Shown: positions 17,881 through 26,969 of the stretch, one piece after another
Position numbering within the stretch: the stretch's first letter is position 1
How the letters are laid out: the number at the start of each line of letters is the position of its first letter
DNA from: CAYZJB01 sp964478735
GTDB lineage: Bacteria > CLD3 > SB21
Reading direction: 5' to 3'
Length of the DNA stretch: 64,000 nucleotides
Assembly (NCBI GenBank): GCA_964478735.1
Contig: CAYZJB010000007.1
Span: 8,856 to 72,855, forward strand
Made by a program: the position numbers and the translations under genes
The notes under the pieces: model-generated
What the model was told of the DNA's origin: nothing
The model's input: only the letters and a program-made list of their open reading frames with translations
The model's database searches: none

Positions 17881-17931
17881 GTATATTTTTTCCATTATCG
17901 CTCGTTCTTCACGGAAAAACAGAATTTTTTC

Positions 17932-17973
17932 TTGACATCGGAACTAATGTCCATGACATTGACCCATGGGTCG
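17932..17973 (+). promoter_or_regulatory. tetR promoter -35 box and putative TetR operator
   Basis: A perfect TTGACA at 17932-17937 has only a weak -10 (TGACAT, 17954-17959). Immediately downstream lies the palindrome GACCCATGGGTC (17961-17972), preceded by T, which contains the tetR ATG. A related palindrome sits at the same distance from the -35 box in front of the next gene (18581-18594). This arrangement fits autorepression. Confidence 0.55.
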
Positions 17974-18562
17974 AATAATTTCGGAAAACGAGACGGACAA
18001 AAAACGATACCTCGTACGGACCACTTACCGGCTGATCGCAGAAAAAGGGTTTTCTCACCTTACACTTCAGGATGTCGCCGCCCGAGCCGGAGTAAGCAAG
18101 GGCATTATCCTATATTACTTTGATTCAAAAGAATCGTTGTTCCTCGAAGTGCTGGCGTGGTTAGTCAGTAAAATCGACCGACATATCCGAGTTGAAGTTT
18201 CAAAAGCTTCGACACCAAAGGAAAAAATCGCCGCATATGTCAATGCCATGTTCGTCGGCATAGAAGCAAATAGAGAATTTTACAAAGTTTACCTGGACTT
18301 CATGAGCCAGAGCATGCACCACGACGGGTTTCGCTCATTCAATTTAAAGTTTTATGATGAATGCCGACAACTCCACGACCAGGTAGTCGGAGAAGCCATT
18401 GAAAAAGGTGTGTGCCGTTCCGTATCGCTCGACGAATCGGCGATCGTAGTTCGGTCGCTTATTGACGGCATGGGCATCCGCTGGTTGTACGAAGCTCCTG
18501 AAACATTTGATCGCTACCGGCAAGCCGCGCTCAACGCTGTATTTGCCTATCTTGACGTTTAA
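17966..18562 (+). CDS. TetR/AcrR family transcriptional regulator
   Basis: 198 aa. The N-terminal helix-turn-helix (about 15-60) reads TYRLIAEKGFSHLTLQDVAARAGVSKGIILYYFDSKESLF, a textbook TetR pattern. The rest is an all-helical ligand-binding/dimerisation domain (TetR_C-like). The ATG at 17966 is forced by an in-frame stop at 17960. No Shine-Dalgarno is present and the predicted transcript would start at or next to the ATG, so the mRNA may be leaderless. It likely represses itself and the alpha/beta hydrolase 50 bp downstream (inference from matching palindromes). The ligand is unknown. Confidence 0.92.
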   Translation: MGRIISENETDKKRYLVRTTYRLIAEKGFSHLTLQDVAARAGVSKGIILYYFDSKESLFLEVLAWLVSKIDRHIRVEVSKASTPKEKIAAYVNAMFVGIEANREFYKVYLDFMSQSMHHDGFRSFNLKFYDECRQLHDQVVGEAIEKGVCRSVSLDESAIVVRSLIDGMGIRWLYEAPETFDRYRQAALNAVFAYLDV

Positions 18563-18594
18563 ATTTTTTTGACTATAAACTGACCCACTGGTCA
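18552..18594 (+). promoter_or_regulatory. Hydrolase promoter with second TetR-type palindrome
   Basis: TTGACG (18552-18557), 16-bp spacer and TATAAA (18574-18579) are followed directly by TGACCCACTGGTCA (18581-18594), an inverted repeat TGACC/GGTCA. It shares TGACCCA and GGTC with the palindrome over the tetR start. A repressor bound here would cover the transcription start. The -35 hexamer overlaps the last codons of tetR. Confidence 0.6.
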
Positions 18595-18612
18595 ATTTCG
18601 AGAGGCAACCCC

Positions 18613-19491
18613 ATGTTGATCATCGTGTTTTTATCAGTTGTTATCTTGAGCGTCGTCGCGTTCAGCTTTTTTATCGCCGAAAAGACGCTTCAACCGCGGC
18701 ATCGAAATAAAAAGAAAACGCCGTCCGATTTTGGAATGAAATATGAAGACGTTTGGTACCGGCACGATGGTCATTCTTATCACGGATGGATGATTCGAGC
18801 CGCGGATGAGGTACGGCCAACGGTGGTCTTCGTACACGGATGGGAGTCCAGCGCTCAGGGGATGCTGCCGCAAGCACAGTTCATGCGCGATCTTGGATTT
18901 CACATGTTTCTTTTCGATGCACGAGGGCACGGTGACAGTGATCCTTCGGATTTCATGTCGCTCGTTCGCATGAGTGAAGACCTCGATGCGGCGCTCGATT
19001 ATGTCGTCACCCGTTCCGAGGTTGATGCGACCCGCCTCCTGGTTTTTGGACACTCCATGGGTGGAGCGACGGCCGTCACGGTTGCAGCCCGCCGGCCGGG
19101 GCTTCGGGGATTGGTTGTCAGTTCCGCTTTTTCCGATTTTCGCAAAATGACACGCGACATGTTGCGCTCCATGCATTTGCCGTACTGGCCTTTCGGTCCG
19201 TTGTTGTTCTTTTTCTGGAACCGAAAACTGAAAATCGATATCAACGAATGGCACCCGGTCGTCAACATGCGAAAAGTCGATATACCCGTTTTCCTCGCGC
19301 ACGGGACCGACGATGAGACGCTTGCCGACGACCACTTCGCTGATTTGACCCATGCAGCCAGAAATCCGCAAACGCTGGTTATTCCGCATGGACGGCATCG
19401 AAACCTGTACGAATTCGAGGCCTACCGGCAGTCGATACGGGAGTTTGCTCTGGAGTTGTTGGGTAGAGAAGGGATTCAGAAGGCGGGTTAG
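18613..19491 (+). CDS. Membrane-anchored alpha/beta hydrolase
   Basis: 292 aa. One N-terminal membrane segment (about 2-22) is followed by an alpha/beta-hydrolase fold. The oxyanion region is VVFVHGWESS, the nucleophile elbow is VFGHSMGGAT, the likely acid is the Asp in HGTDDE, and the His is in PHGRHRNLY. GAGAGG lies 7 nt before the ATG. Family members hydrolyse esters, thioesters or amides; this YqkD/BAAT-like type has no defined substrate. Its promoter carries a palindrome like that of the preceding tetR, so it is the probable target of that regulator. It converges with the GMC oxidoreductase gene 9 bp away. Confidence 0.85.
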   Translation: MLIIVFLSVVILSVVAFSFFIAEKTLQPRHRNKKKTPSDFGMKYEDVWYRHDGHSYHGWMIRAADEVRPTVVFVHGWESSAQGMLPQAQFMRDLGFHMFLFDARGHGDSDPSDFMSLVRMSEDLDAALDYVVTRSEVDATRLLVFGHSMGGATAVTVAARRPGLRGLVVSSAFSDFRKMTRDMLRSMHLPYWPFGPLLFFFWNRKLKIDINEWHPVVNMRKVDIPVFLAHGTDDETLADDHFADLTHAARNPQTLVIPHGRHRNLYEFEAYRQSIREFALELLGREGIQKAG

Positions 19492-19500
19492 TTTAGTCCC

Positions 19501-21063
19501 TTATACTTTTTTCGTAACCTTACTCATCGCCCTCTCGGTCAACGCCGTTATCGTCAGCGACGGATTGACGCCGGGATTGGCGCTCACGGCAGAACCATCG
19601 CATATCCACATGTTGTCGTAACCAAAGACCCGGTGGTCTTTATCGATAACACCGTTTTCGGCGGACAAACCCATCGTTGCACCGCCGAGAATATGGGCGG
19701 TGCTCGGGATACCCAGCCAGGTTTCCGTGATCGACGCCAGCGGCTTACCGCCGGTTTCTCGAGCAAATCGCGCGGCGAGATCGAGCGCCTCCGGAATGAA
19801 CGGCGTGGGCGCGGGTCCGCTCTCAAGGCACGACTTCATTCCGAGCACACCACGGCTAAAACGCAACGTGCTGTCGATCGTCTGCATGAAAAGCAGAATC
19901 TGTGTCTTACGGGCAAAATCGCGTACCGTCAGGACGCGCAAATTATCGATCGGGTGCCGAATCAGGTCCCAGATCCATTTGGGGCCGCGAATGAAAACGT
20001 TGGAACCGCTGACCATCGGACCGAAAAGTATTCGCCAAAAACCGGAACCACTCGGATAACGTACCGGTTCGATGTGACTGCGGTCGTCGGTATGGAGAAT
20101 CGACCCGATGGCAAGGCCCTTAGAAAAATCCGTCGACCGGTTGAACGCCATCACCGCCAGAAGACTTTCAGAATTCGTTCGAACGGCACATCCCAGACGA
20201 TCCGACAGCCGCGGCAACGATCCCCGTTTGAGCTTGAGCAGCAAATCGACGGTACCCAGTACTCCACCGGCAAAAACAACCCCCTTGCACGTCAGCATTG
20301 TAGGACGACCGAACGCCGACGTCGACGGCCGAAACGTGACCGCATAACCGGTCGATCCTCCGGCATGATCGAGAGGAGTAACATCCGTGACTTCGTGCTC
20401 GGAGATGATCTTTGTTCCGAGCTTTTCGGCTAAAAAAAGATAATTTTTATCAAGCGTGTTTTTCGCATTGTGTGGGCATCCGATCATGCAAGCTCCGCAA
20501 AACCGGCACCCGGCACGATCGGGTCCGTTTCCGTCAAAGTACGGATCGTCAACCGTTTTGCCGGGCTCACCGAAAAAAACGCCGACTTCGGTCGGACTCC
20601 AACGGTCTCCGCGTCCGATCAAACGAGCAACCCTTTGCAGTACGTGATCTCCCGTCTCGCAGCAGGGATTCGTTCCGACTCCGAGCATCCGTTGCGCGGT
20701 CGTATAAAACGGCCGCAATTCATTTTGCCAATCGGCCAGGTGCGACCATGAGGGAAGGCTAAAAAAATCGGATTTGGGCACGGGCAAGGTACCGGCATAA
20801 ACCAGACTACCACCCCCTACTCCAACACCGGATAAAACCGAGATGTGTCGAAAGAACGTCAGCTTGAAGAAACCATGCCATCGAAGGTATGGATTCCAGA
20901 ACCATTTTTTAAAATTCCAGTTGGACGTCGGAAAATCATCGGCGTTGAACCGTCGTCCTTTTTCAATGACAAGAACCCGGTAGCCCTTTTCCGAAAGCCT
21001 GAGAGCAGAAACCGATCCACCGAATCCGCTGCCGATGACGATCATGTCGTAATCCAACGTCAT
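19501..21063 (-). CDS. GMC-family FAD oxidoreductase (cholesterol-oxidase-like) with Cys cluster
   Basis: 520 aa from the ATG at 21063, which overlaps the preceding stop as ATGA; the longer frame to 21087 lacks this coupling. The N-terminal dinucleotide-binding motif is DMIVIGSGFGGSVSALRL, then SGVGVGGGSLVYAG. A four-cysteine patch CRFCGACMIGCPHNAKNT (about residues 195-212) recalls a ferredoxin or zinc knuckle. The C-terminal GMC domain has THILGG-like AHILGGATMG and DGSAVSANPGVNPSLTITALTERAM. Expected chemistry: FAD-dependent oxidation of an alcohol. Related proteins are often annotated as cholesterol oxidase without proof. It forms an operon with a D-amino-acid-type PLP enzyme and a sodium symporter. 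Confidence 0.88.
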   Translation of the reverse strand: MTLDYDMIVIGSGFGGSVSALRLSEKGYRVLVIEKGRRFNADDFPTSNWNFKKWFWNPYLRWHGFFKLTFFRHISVLSGVGVGGGSLVYAGTLPVPKSDFFSLPSWSHLADWQNELRPFYTTAQRMLGVGTNPCCETGDHVLQRVARLIGRGDRWSPTEVGVFFGEPGKTVDDPYFDGNGPDRAGCRFCGACMIGCPHNAKNTLDKNYLFLAEKLGTKIISEHEVTDVTPLDHAGGSTGYAVTFRPSTSAFGRPTMLTCKGVVFAGGVLGTVDLLLKLKRGSLPRLSDRLGCAVRTNSESLLAVMAFNRSTDFSKGLAIGSILHTDDRSHIEPVRYPSGSGFWRILFGPMVSGSNVFIRGPKWIWDLIRHPIDNLRVLTVRDFARKTQILLFMQTIDSTLRFSRGVLGMKSCLESGPAPTPFIPEALDLAARFARETGGKPLASITETWLGIPSTAHILGGATMGLSAENGVIDKDHRVFGYDNMWICDGSAVSANPGVNPSLTITALTERAMSKVTKKV

Positions 21064-22202
21064 TCCCACCCTCCAAATCGCATCCACATGTCGATGATGC
21101 GCGTACTTCCGTCAACAACATAATAGCGGTCGAACATTGCGGCGGTCGCACAGGCATGGTTGGGCAAGATGCGAAGCTGTGTTCCGATCGGGAAACGTTC
21201 AAAATTCAGTCGACCTCGACGATCGATCAAGATCCCGTGCTCCTGATTGGTCATGGCAACGACCAAATCTTCGATCGGCTGCCCGGACGCGTCACACACG
21301 AGACCGTATCCTTGATCGACGGTCTGATCGGCCGTTCCCCGGTCCCGTGACAAAGCCATCCAGCCTGCATCGGTAATCAGCCATCCCTTTTCTTTTTGAC
21401 AGCCGATGACGGAGGCCAGGACCGATATGGCAATGTCATGGGTCAAACAGACGCCAAGGCCGACCATGACCAGATCTTGAAAAACATAAACGCCCGCACG
21501 TACTTCCGTGACGCCGTCAAAATGTTCGCCAAAAGTTGCGGTGGGTGTCGACCCGATGCTGACGATCGGACACGGCAATCCAAGATCCTTGAGTCGGGCC
21601 GCACTGTCAACGGCGGCTCGCCGCTCTCGTTCCGCCATGATCCGAATCTCATCCGTCGTCTTACAATGGTAGGATTCTCCGGCATGGGTGATCACACCTC
21701 GACATTCGACACCGTCCAGAATGTGCAAGCGTCGTGCAATGTCCACGAGTAATGGGTCCGACAGCTTGACACCGGAGCGATGGCCGTCACTGTCGATTTC
21801 GATCAGGCACGGTATCGTGATTCCCATTTCTTTCCCTCTGGCTGCGGCGAGTTCAGCCTGCTCCACCGTATCCAGGATGATGGTGACATCGGCACCCTGT
21901 TTTCTCAGTTGTTCGACATGTTCCAGTTTCCCCGGTGCAATACCGACCGCGTAGAGGATGTCGTGTATTCCGTGTCTGAAGAAATACTCCGCTTCTTTGA
22001 GAGTTGATACAGTGATTCCCGTTGTCCTGTCGTCCAGTACTCGACGTACGACGTCGATGCTTTTTGGGGTTTTTACGTGCGGACGCAGCGGAACGCCGAA
22101 ACGTTTCAGCCGCTGACGCATGGTCTCGATATTTGCGTCCATTCTGGACAACTCGAGAATCAGGCACGGTGTTTCCAATTTGCTCAAATCACGCACCTTC
22201 AT
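21060..22202 (-). CDS. D-threonine aldolase / D-serine dehydratase-like PLP enzyme
   Basis: 380 aa. It has an N-terminal alanine-racemase-type barrel (TPCLILELSRMDANIE, PLP lysine in PHVKTPK, Lys44) and a C-terminal DSD-like domain with the metal pair His349/Cys351 in PNHACATA. This is the layout of metal-dependent D-threonine aldolase and eukaryotic-type D-serine dehydratase. The reaction is cleavage or dehydration of a D-beta-hydroxy amino acid; which one is not decidable. It lies 12 bp after the symporter gene and overlaps the GMC oxidoreductase gene by 4 bp, suggesting an uptake and catabolism cassette (inference). Confidence 0.88.
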   Translation of the reverse strand: MKVRDLSKLETPCLILELSRMDANIETMRQRLKRFGVPLRPHVKTPKSIDVVRRVLDDRTTGITVSTLKEAEYFFRHGIHDILYAVGIAPGKLEHVEQLRKQGADVTIILDTVEQAELAAARGKEMGITIPCLIEIDSDGHRSGVKLSDPLLVDIARRLHILDGVECRGVITHAGESYHCKTTDEIRIMAERERRAAVDSAARLKDLGLPCPIVSIGSTPTATFGEHFDGVTEVRAGVYVFQDLVMVGLGVCLTHDIAISVLASVIGCQKEKGWLITDAGWMALSRDRGTADQTVDQGYGLVCDASGQPIEDLVVAMTNQEHGILIDRRGRLNFERFPIGTQLRILPNHACATAAMFDRYYVVDGSTRIIDMWMRFGGWE

Positions 22203-22214
22203 AATACCTCATCA

Positions 22215-23588
22215 TCACGTGATTGAAATTCCTCGGTTCGACCGCTCCCATATCATCGCGGTTATTCCGTACGCGAAAGTGGACGTAACGACAGCCGCCG
22301 TGTAGGCCCAGTCAAAATGAAAAACGTACGTCGCCGTAAGCCACGTGACGAGACCCGCGATCAGGGCGGCCATTGCGCTCCGTTCCCCGCCCCATTTAGA
22401 AAAAACACCGATCATCACAACGACAAAAATTCCGGCGCTTCCCAGAGCCGAGGCGTCTTTGACCAATTCGTATACCCCTTCCGCGTGGATTGCAAAAACG
22501 TAGGCAAGAATTCCCATGATCACAACGCCTGCCCGGTCCAGCCGCAGCTTCGCCCGGTCGGAAACGATGGAGTTCACGTTCAGAATATTATGTGATAGAA
22601 GTGCGGAACACGCCAGAAGCGCACTGTCAACCGTGGAAAGGATCGCCGAGACCAACGCGCCGGCGAAAATGACATACAGCCATGAGGGTAAGTGGATCTG
22701 TGCAAAAAACGGCAAAATTTGTTCCGCATGCTCAACGTCTTTGAGTGAATGGAATGCCGCCAGGCCGATGAAGAGCGGAATCAAACCGATCACGACGTAT
22801 ATCACGGATGCGAACCATGCGCTTCGTTTTGCGATTTCCGGTGATCGGCTGGCCAGAACGCGCGACACCAACTCCTGGGCCACGAGGGACCCGCAAATCG
22901 GTATCGCCATTTCTTCAACGATGTCCAACCAGTGTACGGAAGATAGGTTCGGACGGATGACAAGCGTTGAGAACGTCAGATGATAGGATGAAATGACGTC
23001 GGCAAGTGCCGGTACCAGGCCTATCAATCCAATGATCAATGCGACGCCCTGGACAACGTCCGTAATAGCATCGGCCAGAAGGCCGCCGAGTGCCGTATAG
23101 ACAATGACCACTGCCGCCGCGGTCATGATTCCCAACGTGATGCCGATATCCGATGAAGCGGCCAGCACCATTCCAAGGGCGCGAATTTGCGCGGCGGCCC
23201 ACAGCAACGATGTTGGAATCATCAGGATGGCTACGGTTCGTTCGGTCCGAACGGTGTATCGAAGCCGAAATAAATCCGCAATGGTGGTCAGCCCCATTTT
23301 CCACAGCGGCACGGCGAGAACAAGTCCCATCAGCGCGATGCAGACGGCATAACCGAACGGGTCGGCAAGCACACCCGCGAACCCGTTTTCATATGCGGCC
23401 CCGGCGGTACCAATACAGGATTCGGCGCCAAACCAGGTCGCGAAAATCGAAAACGTCGCAAGCAGATAGCCGAATTTTCTTCCGCCGAGAAAATAATCGT
23501 CGTCCGTACGGACACGCCTCGATACCCAGAGCCCGATCAGAAGTTGGCCGGCGATATATACCCCTATTCCAAGGGTAACAAAATTCAT
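22215..23588 (-). CDS. Sodium:solute symporter (SSS family)
   Basis: 457 aa with about 12-13 membrane helices. The SSS pattern is seen in DDDYFLGGRKFGYLLATFSIFATWFGAESCIG and later GALVSAILSTVDSALLACSALLSHNIL, which matches the family's second signature. It imports a small organic solute with Na+. The substrate may be an amino acid, given the PLP enzyme in the same operon (inference). First gene of the three-gene operon behind a promoter at 23650-23678. No clear Shine-Dalgarno precedes its ATG. Confidence 0.92.
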   Translation of the reverse strand: MNFVTLGIGVYIAGQLLIGLWVSRRVRTDDDYFLGGRKFGYLLATFSIFATWFGAESCIGTAGAAYENGFAGVLADPFGYAVCIALMGLVLAVPLWKMGLTTIADLFRLRYTVRTERTVAILMIPTSLLWAAAQIRALGMVLAASSDIGITLGIMTAAAVVIVYTALGGLLADAITDVVQGVALIIGLIGLVPALADVISSYHLTFSTLVIRPNLSSVHWLDIVEEMAIPICGSLVAQELVSRVLASRSPEIAKRSAWFASVIYVVIGLIPLFIGLAAFHSLKDVEHAEQILPFFAQIHLPSWLYVIFAGALVSAILSTVDSALLACSALLSHNILNVNSIVSDRAKLRLDRAGVVIMGILAYVFAIHAEGVYELVKDASALGSAGIFVVVMIGVFSKWGGERSAMAALIAGLVTWLTATYVFHFDWAYTAAVVTSTFAYGITAMIWERSNRGISIT

Positions 23589-23649
23589 GTATGAATGAGG
23601 CGGTCTATCGCTGAGAGAGGTTTAAAATGAAATGCAGTTGTCGGTGGGA

Positions 23650-23678
23650 ATAATAACGAGGTTTAACTTAACTCACAA
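23650..23678 (-). promoter_or_regulatory. Promoter of the symporter operon
   Basis: Minus strand TTGTGA (23673-23678), 17-bp spacer, TATTAT (23650-23655), giving a leader of about 55 nt. Confidence 0.6.
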
Positions 23679-23740
23679 AGACATTCGGTCGTTACAGTTT
23701 GGCCGCAAGCCTTTGCCTCTGGATAGCAATATGTGATCGC

Positions 23741-26158
23741 CTAAAATTCATCGTCATCATCGTCGTTATCGCGGCGACGTTCGCGAGATTCATTTTTTTG
23801 CTGATTAAATGCGTATCGAAGGTTTAGCATCACAATCGGGGCCTCGCGCGTCGAATACCGGTAGTTGCTGTATCCCGGTCCCACGCTCGATTCTTCGAAT
23901 TTGGCGGTGCCGAGGATGTCTCTCAGTTGAAGTGTCGCCGTCAGTCGCCGAGGGATGAATTCGAACCGTACCGAACCATTCAACATGAACGAGCCTTCGC
24001 GACGGCCCTGTGATGATATCGTGGGACTATCATAATTCCCGTCGACCTGAATCTGCAGCGGCCGCGACGGCCGGATCGTGGTACCGGCCCGCAACGACCA
24101 ATTATCACTCGTGCGAGAAACCGGCTCGTCGAACAACGTACCCTTCAACCGGTAGCGGTATACATTCCCAATCACGTTGACGGCGATTTTTTTGGAAAGA
24201 TTTCCTGACCACATCGTCTCGATCCCGAGCGTGTAGTCTTTTCCGATATTTTCGACGGATTGAAGCGTGACGCCCTCCGAGTAAACGGAGCGCACCCGTT
24301 CAATCGTATTGTGCGTGAGTCGATAATACAGTTCAGACGAAAGAGAATAGTCGCCAAAACGGGTTTGAAGTCCGGCTTCGTAGGAATCGATATATTCCGG
24401 TTTCAAGTTCGGGTTGCCGATTCGTACGTTGTATTCATCGATACGGGTCTCGTAAGGTTCCAGGTACCATGCCCGGGGCCGATTGATCCGGCGCGTGTAG
24501 CTGCCCATCAATTGAAGTTTTTCTGAAACTTCCTGCGAAAGATGAATCGTCGGATAAACGTCCCATCGTTGGAGATCGTACGTCGCGCTTTCTCCGAACT
24601 TGGTTTCCCGGTCGGTGTACTCCACCCGTATCCCTCCCTGCCAGGATAAGCGGGATACTTTGCCGGAGAAAATCGAATAACCGGCGTGAATACTCCGTTG
24701 AAATTCAGTTGTGTTGTCAAACGCCGGATCGGCAATATAACGCATTTGAATCGTATCGAAATCAAGAACCCGGGTTCGATCGGTTGACAGATCGAGATCG
24801 AATTGATAGCCGGCTTCGAACTTCAAGGCCTCCGAACCGACCAGGTAATCCGTCTTCAGGCGAAACTCTTCGCCGGGCCCTTCTTCGGTCGTCTTTTGCC
24901 CACTCATCATCACGTCGTTTATTCTTGACAGTTCCCCCGTTGTGGATTCGTCACCGTCCCTTCGGCTGTAGAAAATTTCCGACATCCACTCGTGCCCCTT
25001 GGGGCGAAAAAGGTGCTGGTGATTCAACGTAAGCGCATAAAACGGACCTGACCGTTTGTGGTCCGTTGTACTTAAAAATGACTCAGGAGAATTTGGCAGT
25101 ATAGCTTCACGGTAATTCAAGTCCCGGCCTCCGCCGAACCCGAAAAAGCCCGCACGTCCCCCAACCGTGAGGACATCGCGTTTGCTGACCTGGAAGTCGA
25201 TACTGGAACGCACTCCATACGACGTTCGTCCCCGGCGGCTGTCGCCATCCGATTCGATACGCGACGTCAGGTTTTGTTGCGTTGTTTCGAACAATTCCTC
25301 TTCCGAACCGTCCATGGACCGGCGATTGTAGTCGACCGCAAGCGTGAGTCCGTAGCTTCCGTTTTTCTGTTCGATCAATACATCGCCGCCGTACCGTCGT
25401 GTGCCGCCGACGTTGAGATTGGCAATTCCGCTGCGACCGGTCTGCCGATTTTTCTTCAGCACGATATTGATCACGCCGGACGTTCCGTCGGGATTGTACT
25501 TCGCCGATGGATTGGTTATGATTTCAATCGTCTCAATAGTGCCGGCAGGAATTTGTTGTAGTGCATCATTGGGATCGAGGACGGACGGACGACCATCGAT
25601 CAACACGGTAAAGTTCTGGCTGCCGCGCAAACTGACGTTCCCTTCGACGTCCACGCTGACGGACGGGACTTTTTCGAGAATTTCCACCGCCGTTCCGCTC
25701 ACGGCCGTCTGAAATTCCGCGACATTAATGACCTTTTTGTCCAGTTGATACGTCAACGGCAACCGTTCCGCCACGATCTCAACTTCATCCGACTGGACAG
25801 TCGTTCGAGTCATTTCGATCGTCCCGAGATCGATATCCATCGCAAGCGGACGGAGATAAATATTACTGACAGTCTTCATCCCATATCCGATATAAAAGAC
25901 CCGTAAATAGTACGACCCGGGCCGTAAACGCAGCAATTCAAATATGCCCTGCGAATTACTTGCCGTTCCGGCAACCTGCGTACTGTCCGTCGAGCTGTAC
26001 AGTACCACATTGGCATATTCGATAGGGACACCTGCAGCCGGGTCGCGCAAAGTACCCGTTACTATGCCACCTTTGCGTTCATCGCGCTGTTGGGCGGACG
26101 CTTCCTGCCAGGTAAGGACACAAACAATTCCACTAAATGCTAAAAATCGGATCAGCAT
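23741..26158 (-). CDS. TonB-dependent outer-membrane receptor-like protein
   Basis: 805 aa. A signal peptide (about 1-22, ending EASAQ) is followed by a carboxypeptidase-regulatory-like beta-sandwich (about 30-120, GTLRDPAAGVPIEYANVVLY). A plug domain (about 125-225, VLIDGRPSVLDPNDALQQIPAGTIETIEIITNPSAKYNPDGTSGVINI) and a long beta-barrel to the end complete it, in the OMP_b-brl family style of FCB bacteria. The extreme C terminus is an acidic Asp run instead of the usual aromatic end. The ligand is unknown. It is transcribed alone; a possible promoter (TTGATT-18-TATTAA) lies about 80-110 bp upstream, within an inverted repeat. Confidence 0.92.
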   Translation of the reverse strand: MLIRFLAFSGIVCVLTWQEASAQQRDERKGGIVTGTLRDPAAGVPIEYANVVLYSSTDSTQVAGTASNSQGIFELLRLRPGSYYLRVFYIGYGMKTVSNIYLRPLAMDIDLGTIEMTRTTVQSDEVEIVAERLPLTYQLDKKVINVAEFQTAVSGTAVEILEKVPSVSVDVEGNVSLRGSQNFTVLIDGRPSVLDPNDALQQIPAGTIETIEIITNPSAKYNPDGTSGVINIVLKKNRQTGRSGIANLNVGGTRRYGGDVLIEQKNGSYGLTLAVDYNRRSMDGSEEELFETTQQNLTSRIESDGDSRRGRTSYGVRSSIDFQVSKRDVLTVGGRAGFFGFGGGRDLNYREAILPNSPESFLSTTDHKRSGPFYALTLNHQHLFRPKGHEWMSEIFYSRRDGDESTTGELSRINDVMMSGQKTTEEGPGEEFRLKTDYLVGSEALKFEAGYQFDLDLSTDRTRVLDFDTIQMRYIADPAFDNTTEFQRSIHAGYSIFSGKVSRLSWQGGIRVEYTDRETKFGESATYDLQRWDVYPTIHLSQEVSEKLQLMGSYTRRINRPRAWYLEPYETRIDEYNVRIGNPNLKPEYIDSYEAGLQTRFGDYSLSSELYYRLTHNTIERVRSVYSEGVTLQSVENIGKDYTLGIETMWSGNLSKKIAVNVIGNVYRYRLKGTLFDEPVSRTSDNWSLRAGTTIRPSRPLQIQVDGNYDSPTISSQGRREGSFMLNGSVRFEFIPRRLTATLQLRDILGTAKFEESSVGPGYSNYRYSTREAPIVMLNLRYAFNQQKNESRERRRDNDDDDDEF

Positions 26159-26201
26159 GGGATTATCTTTGGGCTCAAATTTTATAGGAGACGCGCTGCC
26201 C

Positions 26202-26232
26202 CCCGTTGGCGTTTAATACAAAACCAAACGGG
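26202..26232. promoter_or_regulatory. Inverted repeat upstream of the TonB receptor gene
   Basis: CCCGTTGG (26202-26209) and CCAAACGGG (26224-26232) form an 8-bp stem with one bulge. It overlaps the predicted -10 region of the receptor gene and could be an operator or an RNA hairpin. The rest of 26233-26406 shows nothing I can assign. Confidence 0.35.
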
Positions 26233-26406
26233 ACATAATCAATAGGCTACTGTGTTTTGTAAAGTATATCTCAGTTTTCTAAGGGATACACCTCCCCCTC
26301 ACGTCTTTTAAAGTACGTTACTTCCCGCATCGTATGAACCTGTTGCGATCAGATGTGCGTACGGTTGCTAAGAAGAGAAGTCTTGTGACTAAGCAGAGAC
26401 TCTGGT

Positions 26407-26520
26407 TTATAGATTAAGCGCGTATAGCACAAGCGATACGTAAAACGCGACAACGATGGTCATGAACGTGACGAACACGACCATCCCCTGGCGATTATGG
26501 ATCCAATTGGAAGTTTCCAC
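26407..26520 (-). CDS. Small single-span membrane protein (37 aa)
   Basis: 37 codons from a GTG with an AAGGAG ribosome site 6 nt upstream. The peptide begins METSNWIHNRQGM and continues as one hydrophobic helix (about 13-36), with a short polar N terminus and almost no C-terminal tail. The ribosome site and helix make it credible despite its size. It lies 72 bp after the doubtful 123-aa ORF on the same strand and may share its transcript. It resembles in style the tiny accessory subunits of membrane complexes, but I recognise no family. Confidence 0.55.
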   Translation of the reverse strand: METSNWIHNRQGMVVFVTFMTIVVAFYVSLVLYALNL

Positions 26521-26592
26521 AGAATACTCCTTTTTTTGTACAGACACACTTTTCCCGCTTTTGGAAGCGGAAAAACGTTTTCGTGAAGAACG

Positions 26593-26964
26593 TTAGGTGA
26601 ACTGAAGGAGTATTGCAGGAGGAGCGCGGGGTGAAGTGTGGAGAAATACACAAGTAATGACGTCCGGAGGACGAGGGCCATGCAGAATTGAAACTTGCAG
26701 GTTTGAAGTGATATTGGCAAACGATTCAACCGTCCATGCATCGCTGAAACTGGATAGAAATTTGAAAGCACGGACATGTTCATCCATCGTCACGGCACAT
26801 GTCTGTGCCGACGGATACATGTTATCACTGACTGAAAACGCGGGAACCTGATCGACACTGCAGGAAGGCTGCAGGCGATCTGAAATGGCAATGTATCCGA
26901 TGAAGGCGTACGTCAGCAACACGGATTCCGATGTCAGCAGGCGTATCCAGTAAGTCCAAGCCAT
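26593..26964 (-). CDS. Doubtful ORF, 123 aa, one N-terminal membrane segment
   Basis: The protein begins MAWTYWIRLLTSESVLLTYAFIG-like, a plausible signal anchor, then a Ser/Val/Phe-rich stretch with three Cys and no recognisable domain. No Shine-Dalgarno is seen, but a promoter-like TTGCAC-17-TATCTT ends 5 bp before the ATG, so a leaderless mRNA is possible. Overlapping frames of similar length exist here, so it may be non-coding. It precedes the 37-aa membrane peptide on the same strand. Confidence 0.35.
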   Translation of the reverse strand: MAWTYWIRLLTSESVLLTYAFIGYIAISDRLQPSCSVDQVPAFSVSDNMYPSAQTCAVTMDEHVRAFKFLSSFSDAWTVESFANITSNLQVSILHGPRPPDVITCVFLHTSPRAPPAILLQFT

Positions 26965-26969
26965 ACCGA

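Noticed and set aside
26460..26783. 107-aa minus-strand ORF
   Set aside because: It overlaps both the 37-aa gene with a good ribosome site and the 123-aa ORF, has no ribosome site, and shows no domain.
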